Source of the DNA: JBFLXB01 sp964570625
Lineage (GTDB): Bacteria; Nitrospirota; Nitrospiria; 2-01-FULL-66-17
Length of the DNA: 64,000 nucleotides
Assembly (NCBI GenBank): GCA_964570625.1
Contig: CAZMYW010000009.1
Location: 1-64,000 of the forward strand
Direction of reading: 5' to 3'
In this document: positions 1 through 9,891 of the stretch, piece by piece
How positions within the stretch are numbered: the first letter of the stretch is position 1
Layout of the letters: the number at the start of each line of letters is the position of its first letter
The notes under the pieces: model-generated
Seen by the model: only the letters and a program-made list of their open reading frames with translations
Databases searched by the model: none
Told to the model about the DNA's origin: nothing
Made by a program: the position numbers and the translations under genes

Positions 1-88
1 AGGTGGCCGAGCGGCTGAAGGCAACGGTTTGCTAAACCGTCGTAGGGGTTAAACCCTACCGAGGGTTCAAATCCCTCCCTCTCCGCCA
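1..88 (+). tRNA. tRNA-Ser (GCT), 5' end cut by window
   Basis: Cloverleaf with a long variable arm, as expected for a class II serine tRNA. The anticodon loop is ttgctaa, giving anticodon GCT for AGC/AGU codons. The T-arm has the usual ggttcaaatcc loop and the gene ends in an encoded CCA (86-88). The acceptor stem 3' strand cctctcc pairs with ggagagg, of which only the last three bases are inside the window, so about four bases are missing at the start. Confidence 0.95.
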
Positions 89-226
89 TTCCCCGCAACG
101 CGGGTGGCAAACCTGCACCGCGCCGTGGACGGCGCGGAATACAAGTGGAACCGTCCACGCAGGTGCCGAAGGAACGAAGGGCCGGTTCCGAGGCCCCGAG
201 GCTTTGTAACATTGGAATCTTCCTGT

Positions 227-727
227 ATGGGAATTCGGTTCTTTTTGATACTTTTTCTCTTTGCCGCGTTCAGCCTGGGCGGCTGCCGCCAAGGCGACCC
301 GGTCGGTTCCACGACTCCTTCAATGGCTGAGCCGGCGCTGCCTTCGGACATCCCCAAGATCGAAGGGGGCGGCGTGACTGTGGTGCCGGAATCGGTCAAA
401 GGGAAGTGGGGAGCGGTGCGGTTGGTGCTTCAGGATAAACAGACGGGAGCCACGACGGAATACGCGGTGCCTTTGCGAAGCCGTTTTGACATGCCCGATA
501 CCGGCTTGACCTTGGAGGTCGGCGATTTTTTGCCGGACTTCACGATTCAAGACTCGGTGTTTACGTCGGTGTCGGATCGACCCGAGAACCCGGCGGTGAA
601 GGTGGCCATCCTTGAGGGAGGCAAGCCCGTGTTCGATGCGTGGCTGTTTTCCATGTATCCGTCGGTGCACCCGTTCACGCACCCGCGCTACGGCCTGTCT
701 CTCAAGGAAGGAGTCCCCGCAACCTAA
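227..727 (+). CDS. Predicted lipoprotein, DUF2155-like
   Basis: A 166-residue exported protein of unknown function. The start at 227 is chosen because it opens directly onto a lipoprotein signal peptide: a hydrophobic stretch (FFLILFLFAAFSL) followed by the lipobox LGGC, giving lipid attachment at about Cys19. An in-frame start at 104 would put 41 charged residues before the signal. The mature part is rich in beta-strand pattern; its end (KVAILEGGKPVFDAWLFSMY, then an HPFTHPRYGLSL-type tail) resembles the DUF2155 family. It lies between two tRNA genes with no obvious operon partner and no clear Shine-Dalgarno. Lipoprotein call is firm, family call moderate. Confidence 0.75.
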   Translation: MGIRFFLILFLFAAFSLGGCRQGDPVGSTTPSMAEPALPSDIPKIEGGGVTVVPESVKGKWGAVRLVLQDKQTGATTEYAVPLRSRFDMPDTGLTLEVGDFLPDFTIQDSVFTSVSDRPENPAVKVAILEGGKPVFDAWLFSMYPSVHPFTHPRYGLSLKEGVPAT

Positions 728-763
728 CACCGACACCGCGGCAGTCCGGATGACAAGTATTGC

Positions 764-840
764 GCGCCCATAGCTCAGCTGGATAGAGCGCCGGACTACG
801 AATCCGTAGGTCGGGGGTTCAAATCCCTCTGGGCGCGCCA
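764..840 (+). tRNA. tRNA-Arg (ACG)
   Basis: A 77-base cloverleaf. Acceptor gcgccca pairs with tgggcgc, followed by discriminator G and encoded CCA (838-840). The anticodon loop ctacgaa gives anticodon ACG, whose A34 would be deaminated to inosine to read CGN codons. The T-arm loop ggttcaaatcc is canonical. Confidence 0.96.
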
Positions 841-872
841 CTTCTCCCCCCATCATTGATGGAGCCCGGCAG

Positions 873-1784
873 ATGGCCCAACGAGTCCTGATCGTCGACG
901 ACAGCGCCTCGCTGCGCGCGGACATGGTCCGTATTCTCAAGGACTCCGACCCCACCCTGGAGATCGTGGAAGCGCAGGACGGGATCGACGCGCTCAAGAA
1001 CGTGGGCGACGCACCGGTCGACCTGATCATCGCCGACCTCGTGATGCCGAGGATGGACGGCTACAAGCTGCTCTCCGCGATCCGGCAGGACGAACGCCTG
1101 CAACACACGCCGGTCATCATCGTCACGTCTCAGAACCAAATCGAAGAAAAACTTTTGACGTTCGAACATGGGGCTCAGGATTTCCTGACCAAGCCCTATC
1201 ATCCCGCGGAGTTAGTCGCCCGCACCCGCGTGATGTTGCGGCTGCGGGCGCAGATGCGCGCGATCGAACAGCAGGCCATCGTCGACGCCCTGACCGGGTT
1301 GTACAACCAGAACTACCTGAGCGGCGCCCTCCGTCGTGAAATCAATCGATGCCGACGCTACAACCTGCAGCTCTCTTGTCTCATGATCGACGTGGATAAC
1401 TTCAAAACAATCAACGATACCCGTGGCCACCTTGCGGGAGACGACGTCCTTCGCGGGGTTGGTCGGACGCTCCAGAGTACGCTGCGCGGGTATGATTTCG
1501 CCGTGCGCTACGGCGGGGACGAATTTCTCATCGTCCTCGCTCAGAACAACCCTGCCGGCGCCACACACGTCGCTGAGCGCATTCGCGAGATGATCCTGCG
1601 GTGCGCGTTTTTCCCGGGACCGGACGCCACCTCGGTGACGGTGAGCATCGGGGTCGCATCGGTTCCAGGCCAGCACGTTCAGTCCGCCACCAGCCTGATC
1701 GAAGCCGCTGATCAGGCCCTGTACCAGGCCAAAGGCCAAGGCAAGAACCGGGTCATCACCACCACCACGCTCAGAGTGAGTTAG
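873..1784 (+). CDS. Response regulator-diguanylate cyclase (REC-GGDEF)
   Basis: A cytoplasmic two-component output protein that would make cyclic di-GMP from two GTP when phosphorylated. Residues ~4-120 form a receiver domain with acidic pocket (VDD), phospho-acceptor Asp55 (IIAD) and Lys107 (LTKPYHP). Residues ~135-295 form a GGDEF domain with an intact GGDEF signature at 214-218. An RxxD allosteric inhibitory site (RGYD, 205-208) sits five residues before it, so product feedback is expected. There is no EAL domain. The architecture matches PleD/WspR-type cyclases at 303 residues. No sensor kinase lies nearby, so its partner is elsewhere. A PilZ-domain effector at 41535-42200 could read the signal. 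Confidence 0.95.
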   Translation: MAQRVLIVDDSASLRADMVRILKDSDPTLEIVEAQDGIDALKNVGDAPVDLIIADLVMPRMDGYKLLSAIRQDERLQHTPVIIVTSQNQIEEKLLTFEHGAQDFLTKPYHPAELVARTRVMLRLRAQMRAIEQQAIVDALTGLYNQNYLSGALRREINRCRRYNLQLSCLMIDVDNFKTINDTRGHLAGDDVLRGVGRTLQSTLRGYDFAVRYGGDEFLIVLAQNNPAGATHVAERIREMILRCAFFPGPDATSVTVSIGVASVPGQHVQSATSLIEAADQALYQAKGQGKNRVITTTTLRVS

Positions 1785-1807
1785 GGCCCGGCCGGCTCGC
1801 GGTCAAA

Positions 1808-1837
1808 TTGACATGCCGAAGACCGGCCTCCTATAAT
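1808..1837 (+). promoter_or_regulatory. Sigma-70-type promoter of mrp
   Basis: TTGACA (1808-1813), an 18-bp spacer and TATAAT (1832-1837): both hexamers are full consensus matches, which is rare in such GC-rich DNA. The Shine-Dalgarno AAGGAG (1850-1855) lies 6 bp before the ATG at 1862, so the expected 5' UTR is under 20 bases. Confidence 0.8.
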
Positions 1838-1861
1838 GCCCTTCCTGCCAAGGAGCCTGGA

Positions 1862-2680
1862 ATGCCCGAGCAAGACAACCTGATTCCACACGTCAAACAC
1901 ACGATCGCGGTGAGCAGCGGCAAAGGCGGCGTCGGCAAAACCACGGTGGCGGTCAACCTTTCCGTGGCCATGGCGCAGCGCGGCTTGCGCGTGGGGCTGC
2001 TGGATTGCGACATCTACGGACCCAACGTCCCGTTGATGATGGGGATCAAGCAGCTCGACATCCAGAGCAGCGAGGGCCAAAAACTCCACCCGCCTGAGCG
2101 GTACGGCGTCAAACTCATGTCGATCGGATTTTTCGTCCCGGAGGACAGTCCGGTGGTCTGGCGCGGCCCCATGATCAATTCGGCGATCCAGCAGTTCTTG
2201 CGCGACGTGGACTGGGGCGAGTTGGACTACCTGGTCGTTGATCTGCCTCCCGGCACCGGCGACGCGCAGTTGTCGCTCTCGCAACTCGTGCCGCTGACGG
2301 GCGCGGTGATCGTCACCACGCCGCAGGAGGTGTCGCTGCTGGACTCCAGGAAGGGCCTCGCCATGTTCCAGAAGGTCCACGTTCCGGTGCTGGGCATCAT
2401 CGAAAATATGAGCTCGTTCCTCTGCCCGCACTGCAAGGAGCGCACGGATATCTTCTCGCACGGCGGCGGACGGACCGCGGCCAAGACGCTGGGAGTGCCG
2501 TTCCTCGGCGAGGTTCCCATTGATTTGGCGATCCGCGTGGGAGGCGACGAGGGCCGTCCGGTCGTGGATGCGCACCCGAATTCCCCCCAGACCGAAGCCT
2601 TTCGAACGATCGCGAGCGCGATTATCGATCAGGTGAAGGTGGTCACGGCCGCGGCGACCAAGCTCACGATTATCCAGTAA
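1862..2680 (+). CDS. mrp: Mrp/NBP35-family iron-sulfur cluster carrier ATPase
   Basis: A cytoplasmic P-loop ATPase of the Mrp/ApbC/NBP35 group, which binds and transfers [4Fe-4S] clusters to apo-proteins. The 272-residue protein carries the deviant Walker A SGKGGVGKTT (residues 19-28) and the C-terminal CxxC (Cys188, Cys191, in LCPHCKE) that bridges the cluster across a homodimer. The start at 1862 is favoured over 1808 because the promoter -35 box covers 1808 and a good AAGGAG precedes 1862. It is a single-gene transcription unit ending just before the convergent transporter gene. Confidence 0.95.
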   Translation: MPEQDNLIPHVKHTIAVSSGKGGVGKTTVAVNLSVAMAQRGLRVGLLDCDIYGPNVPLMMGIKQLDIQSSEGQKLHPPERYGVKLMSIGFFVPEDSPVVWRGPMINSAIQQFLRDVDWGELDYLVVDLPPGTGDAQLSLSQLVPLTGAVIVTTPQEVSLLDSRKGLAMFQKVHVPVLGIIENMSSFLCPHCKERTDIFSHGGGRTAAKTLGVPFLGEVPIDLAIRVGGDEGRPVVDAHPNSPQTEAFRTIASAIIDQVKVVTAAATKLTIIQ

Positions 2681-2699
2681 CCGGCGGCTGTCCGCCCCG

Positions 2700-4121
2700 T
2701 TACCACGCCCCCAACAGCGCACCGACGTACCCCAGAGCCAGGGCCAGGTAGGCCGCAGCGGACAGACCTAGCAACCATTGCGACCCTCGACCGACCGCAG
2801 CCCATGCCGGCAATTGTGCCCCCAACCGTCGGTTCAGGATCAGCAGCGCGACCGGAAAGATCACCGTCCCCGCGAATCCGATCACGGCGCTCGTCAGGAT
2901 CAACGGACCTGGGGCCGCGACCAACATGGTGAGCGAGGTGATCACCGTGAGCGTCCCCAGCCAGAGGTAGTACCACTGGCGAACCTCCAACCGGCGGGCT
3001 CGGGGGAACACGGTGTAGAAAATATCGGCCTGGATGCGGCTCACCGCGTCGGCGGTGACCAGCCACGTGTCGGTCAAAAACGCCGCGGCCACGAGCAGAA
3101 ACACCACGCGCCCGACGGCGCCCCAACTGACCTCGAAAAATCGAGCCTGGACGACCGCCAGTTCGTAGTCCTGCGGCAACAGGCCCTGGGGAAACAGGAG
3201 GGCGTACGCCAGCAGGCAGGTCATCAGCGTCGTGGCCAGGTTGCCCCCGATGCCAATCAACGCGTCGGCCGAAAGATACCGCCGCCACGTCATCCACCGC
3301 GCGGCCGCCTCGGGTGAATCCACCGGCAGATGGCCCTCGGCGGGAATCACCTCCGGCTTGCCGGCGAGCGGACCGGTGATGCGCCCGATGTGCGCAGCCA
3401 TCGCGGAGCCCTTGTCGCGAAGCCAGTACGAATAGAACAAGATCCAGAACCCTCCCAACCCCGCGAACGTCACCGCCGTCAGCAATTTGGTGGCATCAGT
3501 CGGATCCCATGGTCGCGGCATGGTGGTCGAGATCGAGACCAGCCCTCCCAGAAACGCCGGCGCGACGGCGACGACCTCGGGTTGGAGACACGCCCACAGC
3601 AATCCCGCGACGGTCACGATCGCGACGACTTTCATGAACCGTTCGATCACGGTATACACCACGCCGCTGAAGATCACCGCCGTGACGAAGACGGCGATCG
3701 ACGCGTAGGCCCAGAAGAGCGTTTGGCCGCGCGGCGTCCACCCGGAAGGGAAATTGGTGAGCGCGGCCAACGCCGTGCCGCCCGCCGACGCGAAGGCACC
3801 GAACCACAGGAACGAGAGGGTCATCAAGACCCAGAGCACGCCCCCCAGCCACCGGTTGAGCCGAAAAAACCCTTGGAAGATCGTTTCGCCGGTGAGCAAC
3901 GTGTAGCGGCCGATTGCCACCGTCACCGGATACTGCAACAGACAGGCCGGGACGAGCAGCACCAGGAACGTGAGCCCGTATTTGGCCACCACGTAGGGCC
4001 ACCAGATCAATTCGCCGCTGCCCTGCGCGAGCGCCATCCAGACGATGCCCGGTCCCAACGCGGCGCGCCAACCGGGGAAGGCCGGCAGCGGCTTGCGGCT
4101 CGAAAACGTAAACCCCGTCAC
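2700..4121 (-). CDS. NRAMP-family-like membrane transporter (divergent)
   Basis: A 473-residue integral membrane protein with about 11 hydrophobic segments. It resembles the NRAMP (SLC11) divalent-metal transporter superfamily in overall layout and in the first helix (ALGPGIVWMALA). However, the metal-binding DPGN of helix 1 is replaced by GSGE, and I see no MPHN-type motif in the helix-6 region (AGLGGFWILFYSYW). Canonical Mn/Fe transport therefore cannot be assumed; the substrate is unknown. It is convergent with mrp (20 bp apart) and divergent from the DUF255 gene. Confidence 0.75.
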   Translation of the reverse strand: MTGFTFSSRKPLPAFPGWRAALGPGIVWMALAQGSGELIWWPYVVAKYGLTFLVLLVPACLLQYPVTVAIGRYTLLTGETIFQGFFRLNRWLGGVLWVLMTLSFLWFGAFASAGGTALAALTNFPSGWTPRGQTLFWAYASIAVFVTAVIFSGVVYTVIERFMKVVAIVTVAGLLWACLQPEVVAVAPAFLGGLVSISTTMPRPWDPTDATKLLTAVTFAGLGGFWILFYSYWLRDKGSAMAAHIGRITGPLAGKPEVIPAEGHLPVDSPEAAARWMTWRRYLSADALIGIGGNLATTLMTCLLAYALLFPQGLLPQDYELAVVQARFFEVSWGAVGRVVFLLVAAAFLTDTWLVTADAVSRIQADIFYTVFPRARRLEVRQWYYLWLGTLTVITSLTMLVAAPGPLILTSAVIGFAGTVIFPVALLILNRRLGAQLPAWAAVGRGSQWLLGLSAAAYLALALGYVGALLGAW

Positions 4122-4177
4122 CGAATCACCAATGCCGCGCCATCACCCACGCCAGTGACGGACCCGTCCACACGGTG

Positions 4178-4207
4178 TTTACACGAGACAACCGATCGTA
4201 TTAAGAT
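4178..4207 (+). promoter_or_regulatory. Probable promoter of the DUF255 gene
   Basis: TTTACA (4178-4183), 18-bp spacer, TAAGAT (4202-4207), about 32 bp before the ATG at 4240. Five of six and four of six consensus matches in the divergent intergenic gap. Confidence 0.45.
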
Positions 4208-4239
4208 GCCCATGCCCTGAGATCGCTACCTTCGATGTA

Positions 4240-6318
<2,079 letters not shown>

Positions 6319-6323
6319 ACCCT

Positions 6324-6554
6324 ATGCCGCTCCTCGTCGTCCGGATGAACGAAATCAACCAGGTGTTTGCGGTCACCGACCGGCTCGGCATCCATCGGGA
6401 GGCGGTCGAGATCCCCCTGAGCCCCGAGAGCCCCGGACGCGTGACGCGGACCGCCGCCGGGAAATTCCAGATCGTGGTCGACGCCGAGGTGCCGCTGGCC
6501 GAGTGGGTGCACACGCTCGAAGCCCAACTCACGAAGCTGCTCGCCCCCGAATGA
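6324..6554 (+). CDS. Small conserved-looking hypothetical protein upstream of clpS
   Basis: A 76-residue soluble protein I do not recognise. The start at 6324 (MPLLVVRMNEIN) follows the DUF255 stop by five bases; 6345 is a second possible ATG. The sequence alternates short strands and ends in an amphipathic helix (EWVHTLEAQLTKLL). Its stop codon overlaps the clpS start as ATGA, implying translational coupling with the adaptor. No catalytic or metal motif is visible. Confidence 0.6.
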   Translation: MPLLVVRMNEINQVFAVTDRLGIHREAVEIPLSPESPGRVTRTAAGKFQIVVDAEVPLAEWVHTLEAQLTKLLAPE

Positions 6555-6853
6555 GCGCCTCGTCACGGTCCGTGGATGTGCCGATCCGTCGTGAGGAGCC
6601 GACCAGCGTCGGAACCTCGGGAAGCGCCTACCACGTCATCCTCTATAACGACGACATCCACGCGTTCGACGACGTGGTTCGACAGGTCCAGAAAGCCACC
6701 GGGATCTCGACCGAGAACGCGGTCGCGATCACCCTCCAGGCCCACGAAACAGGCCGCGCCATGTGCTACGCGGGCCCACACGACACCTGCGCCAAGGTCG
6801 CCGGAATCTTGCGAGAGATCGGTTTACACGTCGAGATCGACAAGGCGCCATAA
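6551..6853 (+). CDS. clpS: ATP-dependent Clp protease adaptor ClpS
   Basis: A 100-residue adaptor that binds N-end-rule substrates and delivers them to ClpA(P). After a ~25-residue flexible N-terminal tail, the core has the family motif YHVILYNDDIHAFDDV, supplying the Asn-Asp residues that hold the substrate alpha-amino group, and the conserved AHETGRA helix. The start ATG at 6551 overlaps the preceding stop (ATGA). No clpA lies next to it, unlike in many proteobacteria. Confidence 0.95.
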   Translation: MSASSRSVDVPIRREEPTSVGTSGSAYHVILYNDDIHAFDDVVRQVQKATGISTENAVAITLQAHETGRAMCYAGPHDTCAKVAGILREIGLHVEIDKAP

Positions 6854-6907
6854 GGATCGCGTCGATTTCCACTGGCGAGATCGGCTGACCGGAGTATTCA
6901 GTTAGTC

Positions 6908-7028
6908 AGCCCGTTCAGGAATGTGTCAGCTACAAGGCGCCGCGAGAACCGGAGCGGAACGTACTGAGTCGTACGTGAGCACCGGAAGCGCAGCGGCAAC
7001 GCAGTAGATGACCATTCCCGGACGGGCT
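6908..7028 (-). repeat. 121-bp palindromic element, copy A
   Basis: Exactly 121 bp, bounded by 16-bp terminal inverted repeats (agcccgttcaggaatg at 6908-6923 against cattcccggacgggct at 7013-7028). Read on the minus strand it carries the core shared with copies C and D (ctgcgttgccgctgcgcttc and cgtacgactcagtacg). In minus orientation it begins one base after the TAG stop of the gene at 7030-7851. Confidence 0.85.
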
Positions 7029-7029
7029 C

Positions 7030-7851
7030 CTACCCGGCGAGAAGGGCTTTGACTGCGGCGCGCGACACCCCCAGACTCCCCGCAATCGCATCCACCGACA
7101 AACCCTGGGCTTTCAGCTCTCTGGCGCGCTGACGCAGATAACTTCGTTCGAGCGGTTTGATTTCCAGTTCAAAGATCGCTTCCGCCCGATCCAAGACACC
7201 GGCGACGTCCGAGGCGCGAACCGATTCGAAGTCCCGGCCCAGCATCTGCTCCAGCACATACCGCCGCTGGGCCTTGCTCCGGCAAACCTGGTACTTGGGG
7301 TGGTTGACCAGTTGATTGGCCAACTCCTGGAGGCGGGCCCGTGGCAGCCGCCGCGGCTGGTAGGCGCCGTCGTCCCACGCGTCGACGAGGCGCTCGAACT
7401 CCGCGAACCACTCGGCTTGCCATTCGAAGACGTGCCACACGCCGCCCAGGGAATACGCGATTTCGATCACGCCGGTCAGGCCGGCGTGAGTCCGGAATCC
7501 ATCGAGTTCTCGGTTGTACTCGTCCACCCGCGGGTCCGGGTCCGCGGCGTCGGGAGTTTCCTCGCCGCGAAGCATCGCGTCCTCGACGTGGAACTCCTCG
7601 AACGTGACCCAGTCCAGGTAAATCAGACCGACGGCGCGGGCCACCGCCACCTCCACAAACACTTTCCAGTCGCGATTCCGTCCGACGTTCCACACGGCCA
7701 CGGTTTCGTGCTCGCGCGTCAGATAGCCGGAGAACACGTGGAGTGCGTGAGTCTCGCAATACTCCTGAATGTCCCGGACGGCGTCGAGCAGGGGATCGTT
7801 GCGGCGGTTGAACGTCATGGCGATGAGTGGACTCCAGTTGACCTCAGTCAA
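7030..7851 (-). CDS. Unknown protein with C-terminal helix-turn-helix
   Basis: A 273-residue cytoplasmic protein of no family I recognise. Residues ~1-180 are mixed alpha/beta and rich in Trp and acidic residues. Residues ~185-235 are helical and basic (VCRSKAQRRYVLEQMLGRDF). The last ~30 residues form a clear helix-turn-helix of the resolvase/Hin kind (LSVDAIAGSLGVSRAAVKALL), suggesting DNA binding. The gene stands alone, with the 121-bp repeat just after its stop. The HTH is visible; any target or effector is unknown. Confidence 0.65.
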   Translation of the reverse strand: MTEVNWSPLIAMTFNRRNDPLLDAVRDIQEYCETHALHVFSGYLTREHETVAVWNVGRNRDWKVFVEVAVARAVGLIYLDWVTFEEFHVEDAMLRGEETPDAADPDPRVDEYNRELDGFRTHAGLTGVIEIAYSLGGVWHVFEWQAEWFAEFERLVDAWDDGAYQPRRLPRARLQELANQLVNHPKYQVCRSKAQRRYVLEQMLGRDFESVRASDVAGVLDRAEAIFELEIKPLERSYLRQRARELKAQGLSVDAIAGSLGVSRAAVKALLAG

Positions 7852-7973
7852 GCGATTCTACACGGTCTATCCCCCCGCGCTCAAGGAGCAACCGCGGGCC
7901 GCTAAATGACGGCCGGAGCGTGACGCGTTGTTCACGGTATGGGTTGACCCTATCCGCTGAGCGCGTTGAGGGA

Positions 7974-9251
7974 TCATCGGTCCTCCGCCCCGCGCTGCAG
8001 AAATCGCTTGGCTTGCCAGGTCAGCAGGAACGCGGCGCCGACCGCGACGGGGATGAACAATGCGGTCGCGGTGGTGGCGTCGGCCAGCCAGCCCCGATAC
8101 TCCAGCGCCTTGAACGCGTAGTTGGCCAACCCCGTGAGGTAATACGCCTGGACCACGATCGACAGCGATTCGACCATGCGCTGCAGGCGGACCTGGAGCT
8201 TGGTCGTGCGGTCCACGCTCGAGAGAATCGTCAGATTCTGTTGTTCCATGGCCAAATCGATGCGGGTCCGGATAATAGACACCATGCCCTCAAAGGATTT
8301 TTCCAACGCTTCGATGCGGTGAATCAGTCGCTGATACCCGTCCGCGATGCCGCGAATCCGCCGGGTCAGGTGCGCACCCAGCGAGTCCAGTCGATCGAGG
8401 GGTTGCCCGCGTAAGTCCTCAATGGTGGTGCGGATGATCGAGTCGTACGGCGCGGCCGAGGTCAGATGGTACCGGATTGTATCCCCGAGGTGACTGACTT
8501 GCGCCAAGGCCTCGGTTAACTGCGACAGCCAGATCTGCAACTGCGCCGGGTCGGCGGACGCCAGTCCGCGTGTGATCGCATCGCGATCCGCCAGTTGGCG
8601 CTTTTCGAGCCGGAAGACTTGGTCCATGGCGGCCGAAAAATCAGGCAACGGGAACAGGAGCAAGTGGTAATAGGTTTCGATCTTGGTCACGCACTCCGCT
8701 GCAAAGGGCAGCACCCGGGTGAGCGTGTCCCGCTCATGCCCGTGGAGCAGGTAGCGGCGCCGACCGTGCGCGTCGGGCTCGAAGTCGGTGAATAACAGTA
8801 CCGGAAGATCCAGCATGCGGCCGCCGAACCAGGTGCGATCACCCGCCAGCCCGAAATCCGGAGCGACCTCCGCGGCCCGATCCGTCACCACCAGGTCGAC
8901 CGCAGTCACCACCTCCCCGAAGCTGGAACACGCCACCGGACGTCCGGGCCACTCCAACGGGCCGAACGAGAGGGGACGACCGGGGTCCGCGGGGAGATAC
9001 CACAGTTGGTAACTGTAGTACTCGGTGTGGAGCTGCCAGCGAACGATCAGCCGATCGCCGGTGTCGTGTTCGAGCACGCCGTATCCGGACCGGTGGGTCC
9101 TGACCGCACGCTCGGGCGGGATCCCGAGCGAGACCAGCGTGCGCTCGAATGCGGCGTGGGCCTCTCGGCTTTCGGACGGCGGGTCTTTCATGAGGTAGGC
9201 CGTGTGGTGCATGTGTGCGGGAACCGCCAGGAGTTTGTCAAAAGGGGTCAT
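7974..9251 (-). CDS. DUF3422 family membrane-anchored protein
   Basis: A 425-residue protein matching the DUF3422 family (start PFDKLLAVPAHMHHTAYL, middle RTHRSGYGVLEHDTGDRL, WQLHTEYYSYQLWY). The N-terminal two thirds are cytoplasmic in character, followed by long helices. Two hydrophobic segments at the C-terminus (YYLTGLANYAFKAL and TALFIPVAVGAAFLLTW) anchor it in the inner membrane. Family function is unknown. It is 10 bp downstream of the exported-protein gene at 9262-9891 and probably co-transcribed with it. Confidence 0.88.
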   Translation of the reverse strand: MTPFDKLLAVPAHMHHTAYLMKDPPSESREAHAAFERTLVSLGIPPERAVRTHRSGYGVLEHDTGDRLIVRWQLHTEYYSYQLWYLPADPGRPLSFGPLEWPGRPVACSSFGEVVTAVDLVVTDRAAEVAPDFGLAGDRTWFGGRMLDLPVLLFTDFEPDAHGRRRYLLHGHERDTLTRVLPFAAECVTKIETYYHLLLFPLPDFSAAMDQVFRLEKRQLADRDAITRGLASADPAQLQIWLSQLTEALAQVSHLGDTIRYHLTSAAPYDSIIRTTIEDLRGQPLDRLDSLGAHLTRRIRGIADGYQRLIHRIEALEKSFEGMVSIIRTRIDLAMEQQNLTILSSVDRTTKLQVRLQRMVESLSIVVQAYYLTGLANYAFKALEYRGWLADATTATALFIPVAVGAAFLLTWQAKRFLQRGAEDR

Positions 9252-9261
9252 GAGGGCCTGA

Positions 9262-9891
9262 TTAAAAGGGGCTCAGGTTGACGAACGCGTCTGGCACCAC
9301 CAGGCTCGCCGCGTCGACCAGACGGGTCTCCACGCGCCGGTAGACCAGGACCACGGTGTGTCCGCCCTCCTGCACGTACACCACGCGCCGCGGGAAGGAA
9401 CCCGGCGGGACCGAGGCCCATACCAGCGCGTAATCCGGCGCGCGACCGCGGCCCCGGCGGCGCTCGACCAGCGCGAGGCGGGCCGGCAAACCCTCGATCT
9501 GGTCGTCTTTGAGGACAATCGTGCGCACGGTCAAGGCTTCGGGCCGCGGCGCCCACCCGTCCACGTACACCTTATCCGCCAGCGCCGGGGACAGTTTCTC
9601 TTCAAAATAGATCCGATCGTCCGGGAACACCCGATACAGGCGTTTGCGCCCGAAATCATAGACCTGGTACTCGGCGTAACCCGACCGGCCCGGCGCGCTT
9701 TCGACCTCCACCCGCGCCCGTCCGTCGGTCAGCAGCACGGTGAAGTTGGTTACCGACGTTTGGCGTCCGTCTGGCGCCAGGAGCACTTGCTCCACCTCCG
9801 CGGAGACCGCCGACACCGTGTCGTCCGAGGCCTCGGCCGCCGACAGGGTGAACAGGAGGACGCCGATGCTCCACACTCTACATCGGCGCAT
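9262..9891 (-). CDS. Predicted periplasmic protein (outer-membrane lipoprotein-sorting-like)
   Basis: A 209-residue exported protein: a short Sec signal peptide (VWSIGVLLFTLSAAEA) followed by a strand-rich region. The pattern of repeated beta-hairpins (RARVEVESAPGRSGYAEYQV, RLYRVFPDDRIYFEEKL) is reminiscent of LolA-fold or DUF4412 proteins, but the match is weak. Its 5' end overlaps larE by about 14 bp, implying a shared transcript with larE and DUF3422. Function unknown. Confidence 0.7.
   Translation of the reverse strand: MRRCRVWSIGVLLFTLSAAEASDDTVSAVSAEVEQVLLAPDGRQTSVTNFTVLLTDGRARVEVESAPGRSGYAEYQVYDFGRKRLYRVFPDDRIYFEEKLSPALADKVYVDGWAPRPEALTVRTIVLKDDQIEGLPARLALVERRRGRGRAPDYALVWASVPPGSFPRRVVYVQEGGHTVVLVYRRVETRLVDAASLVVPDAFVNLSPF

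Noticed and set aside
3330..4220. Long plus-strand open frame opposite the NRAMP-like gene
   Set aside because: Arg/Gln/His-rich, low-complexity translation typical of the antisense strand of a GC-rich gene; the minus-strand frame encodes a coherent membrane protein.
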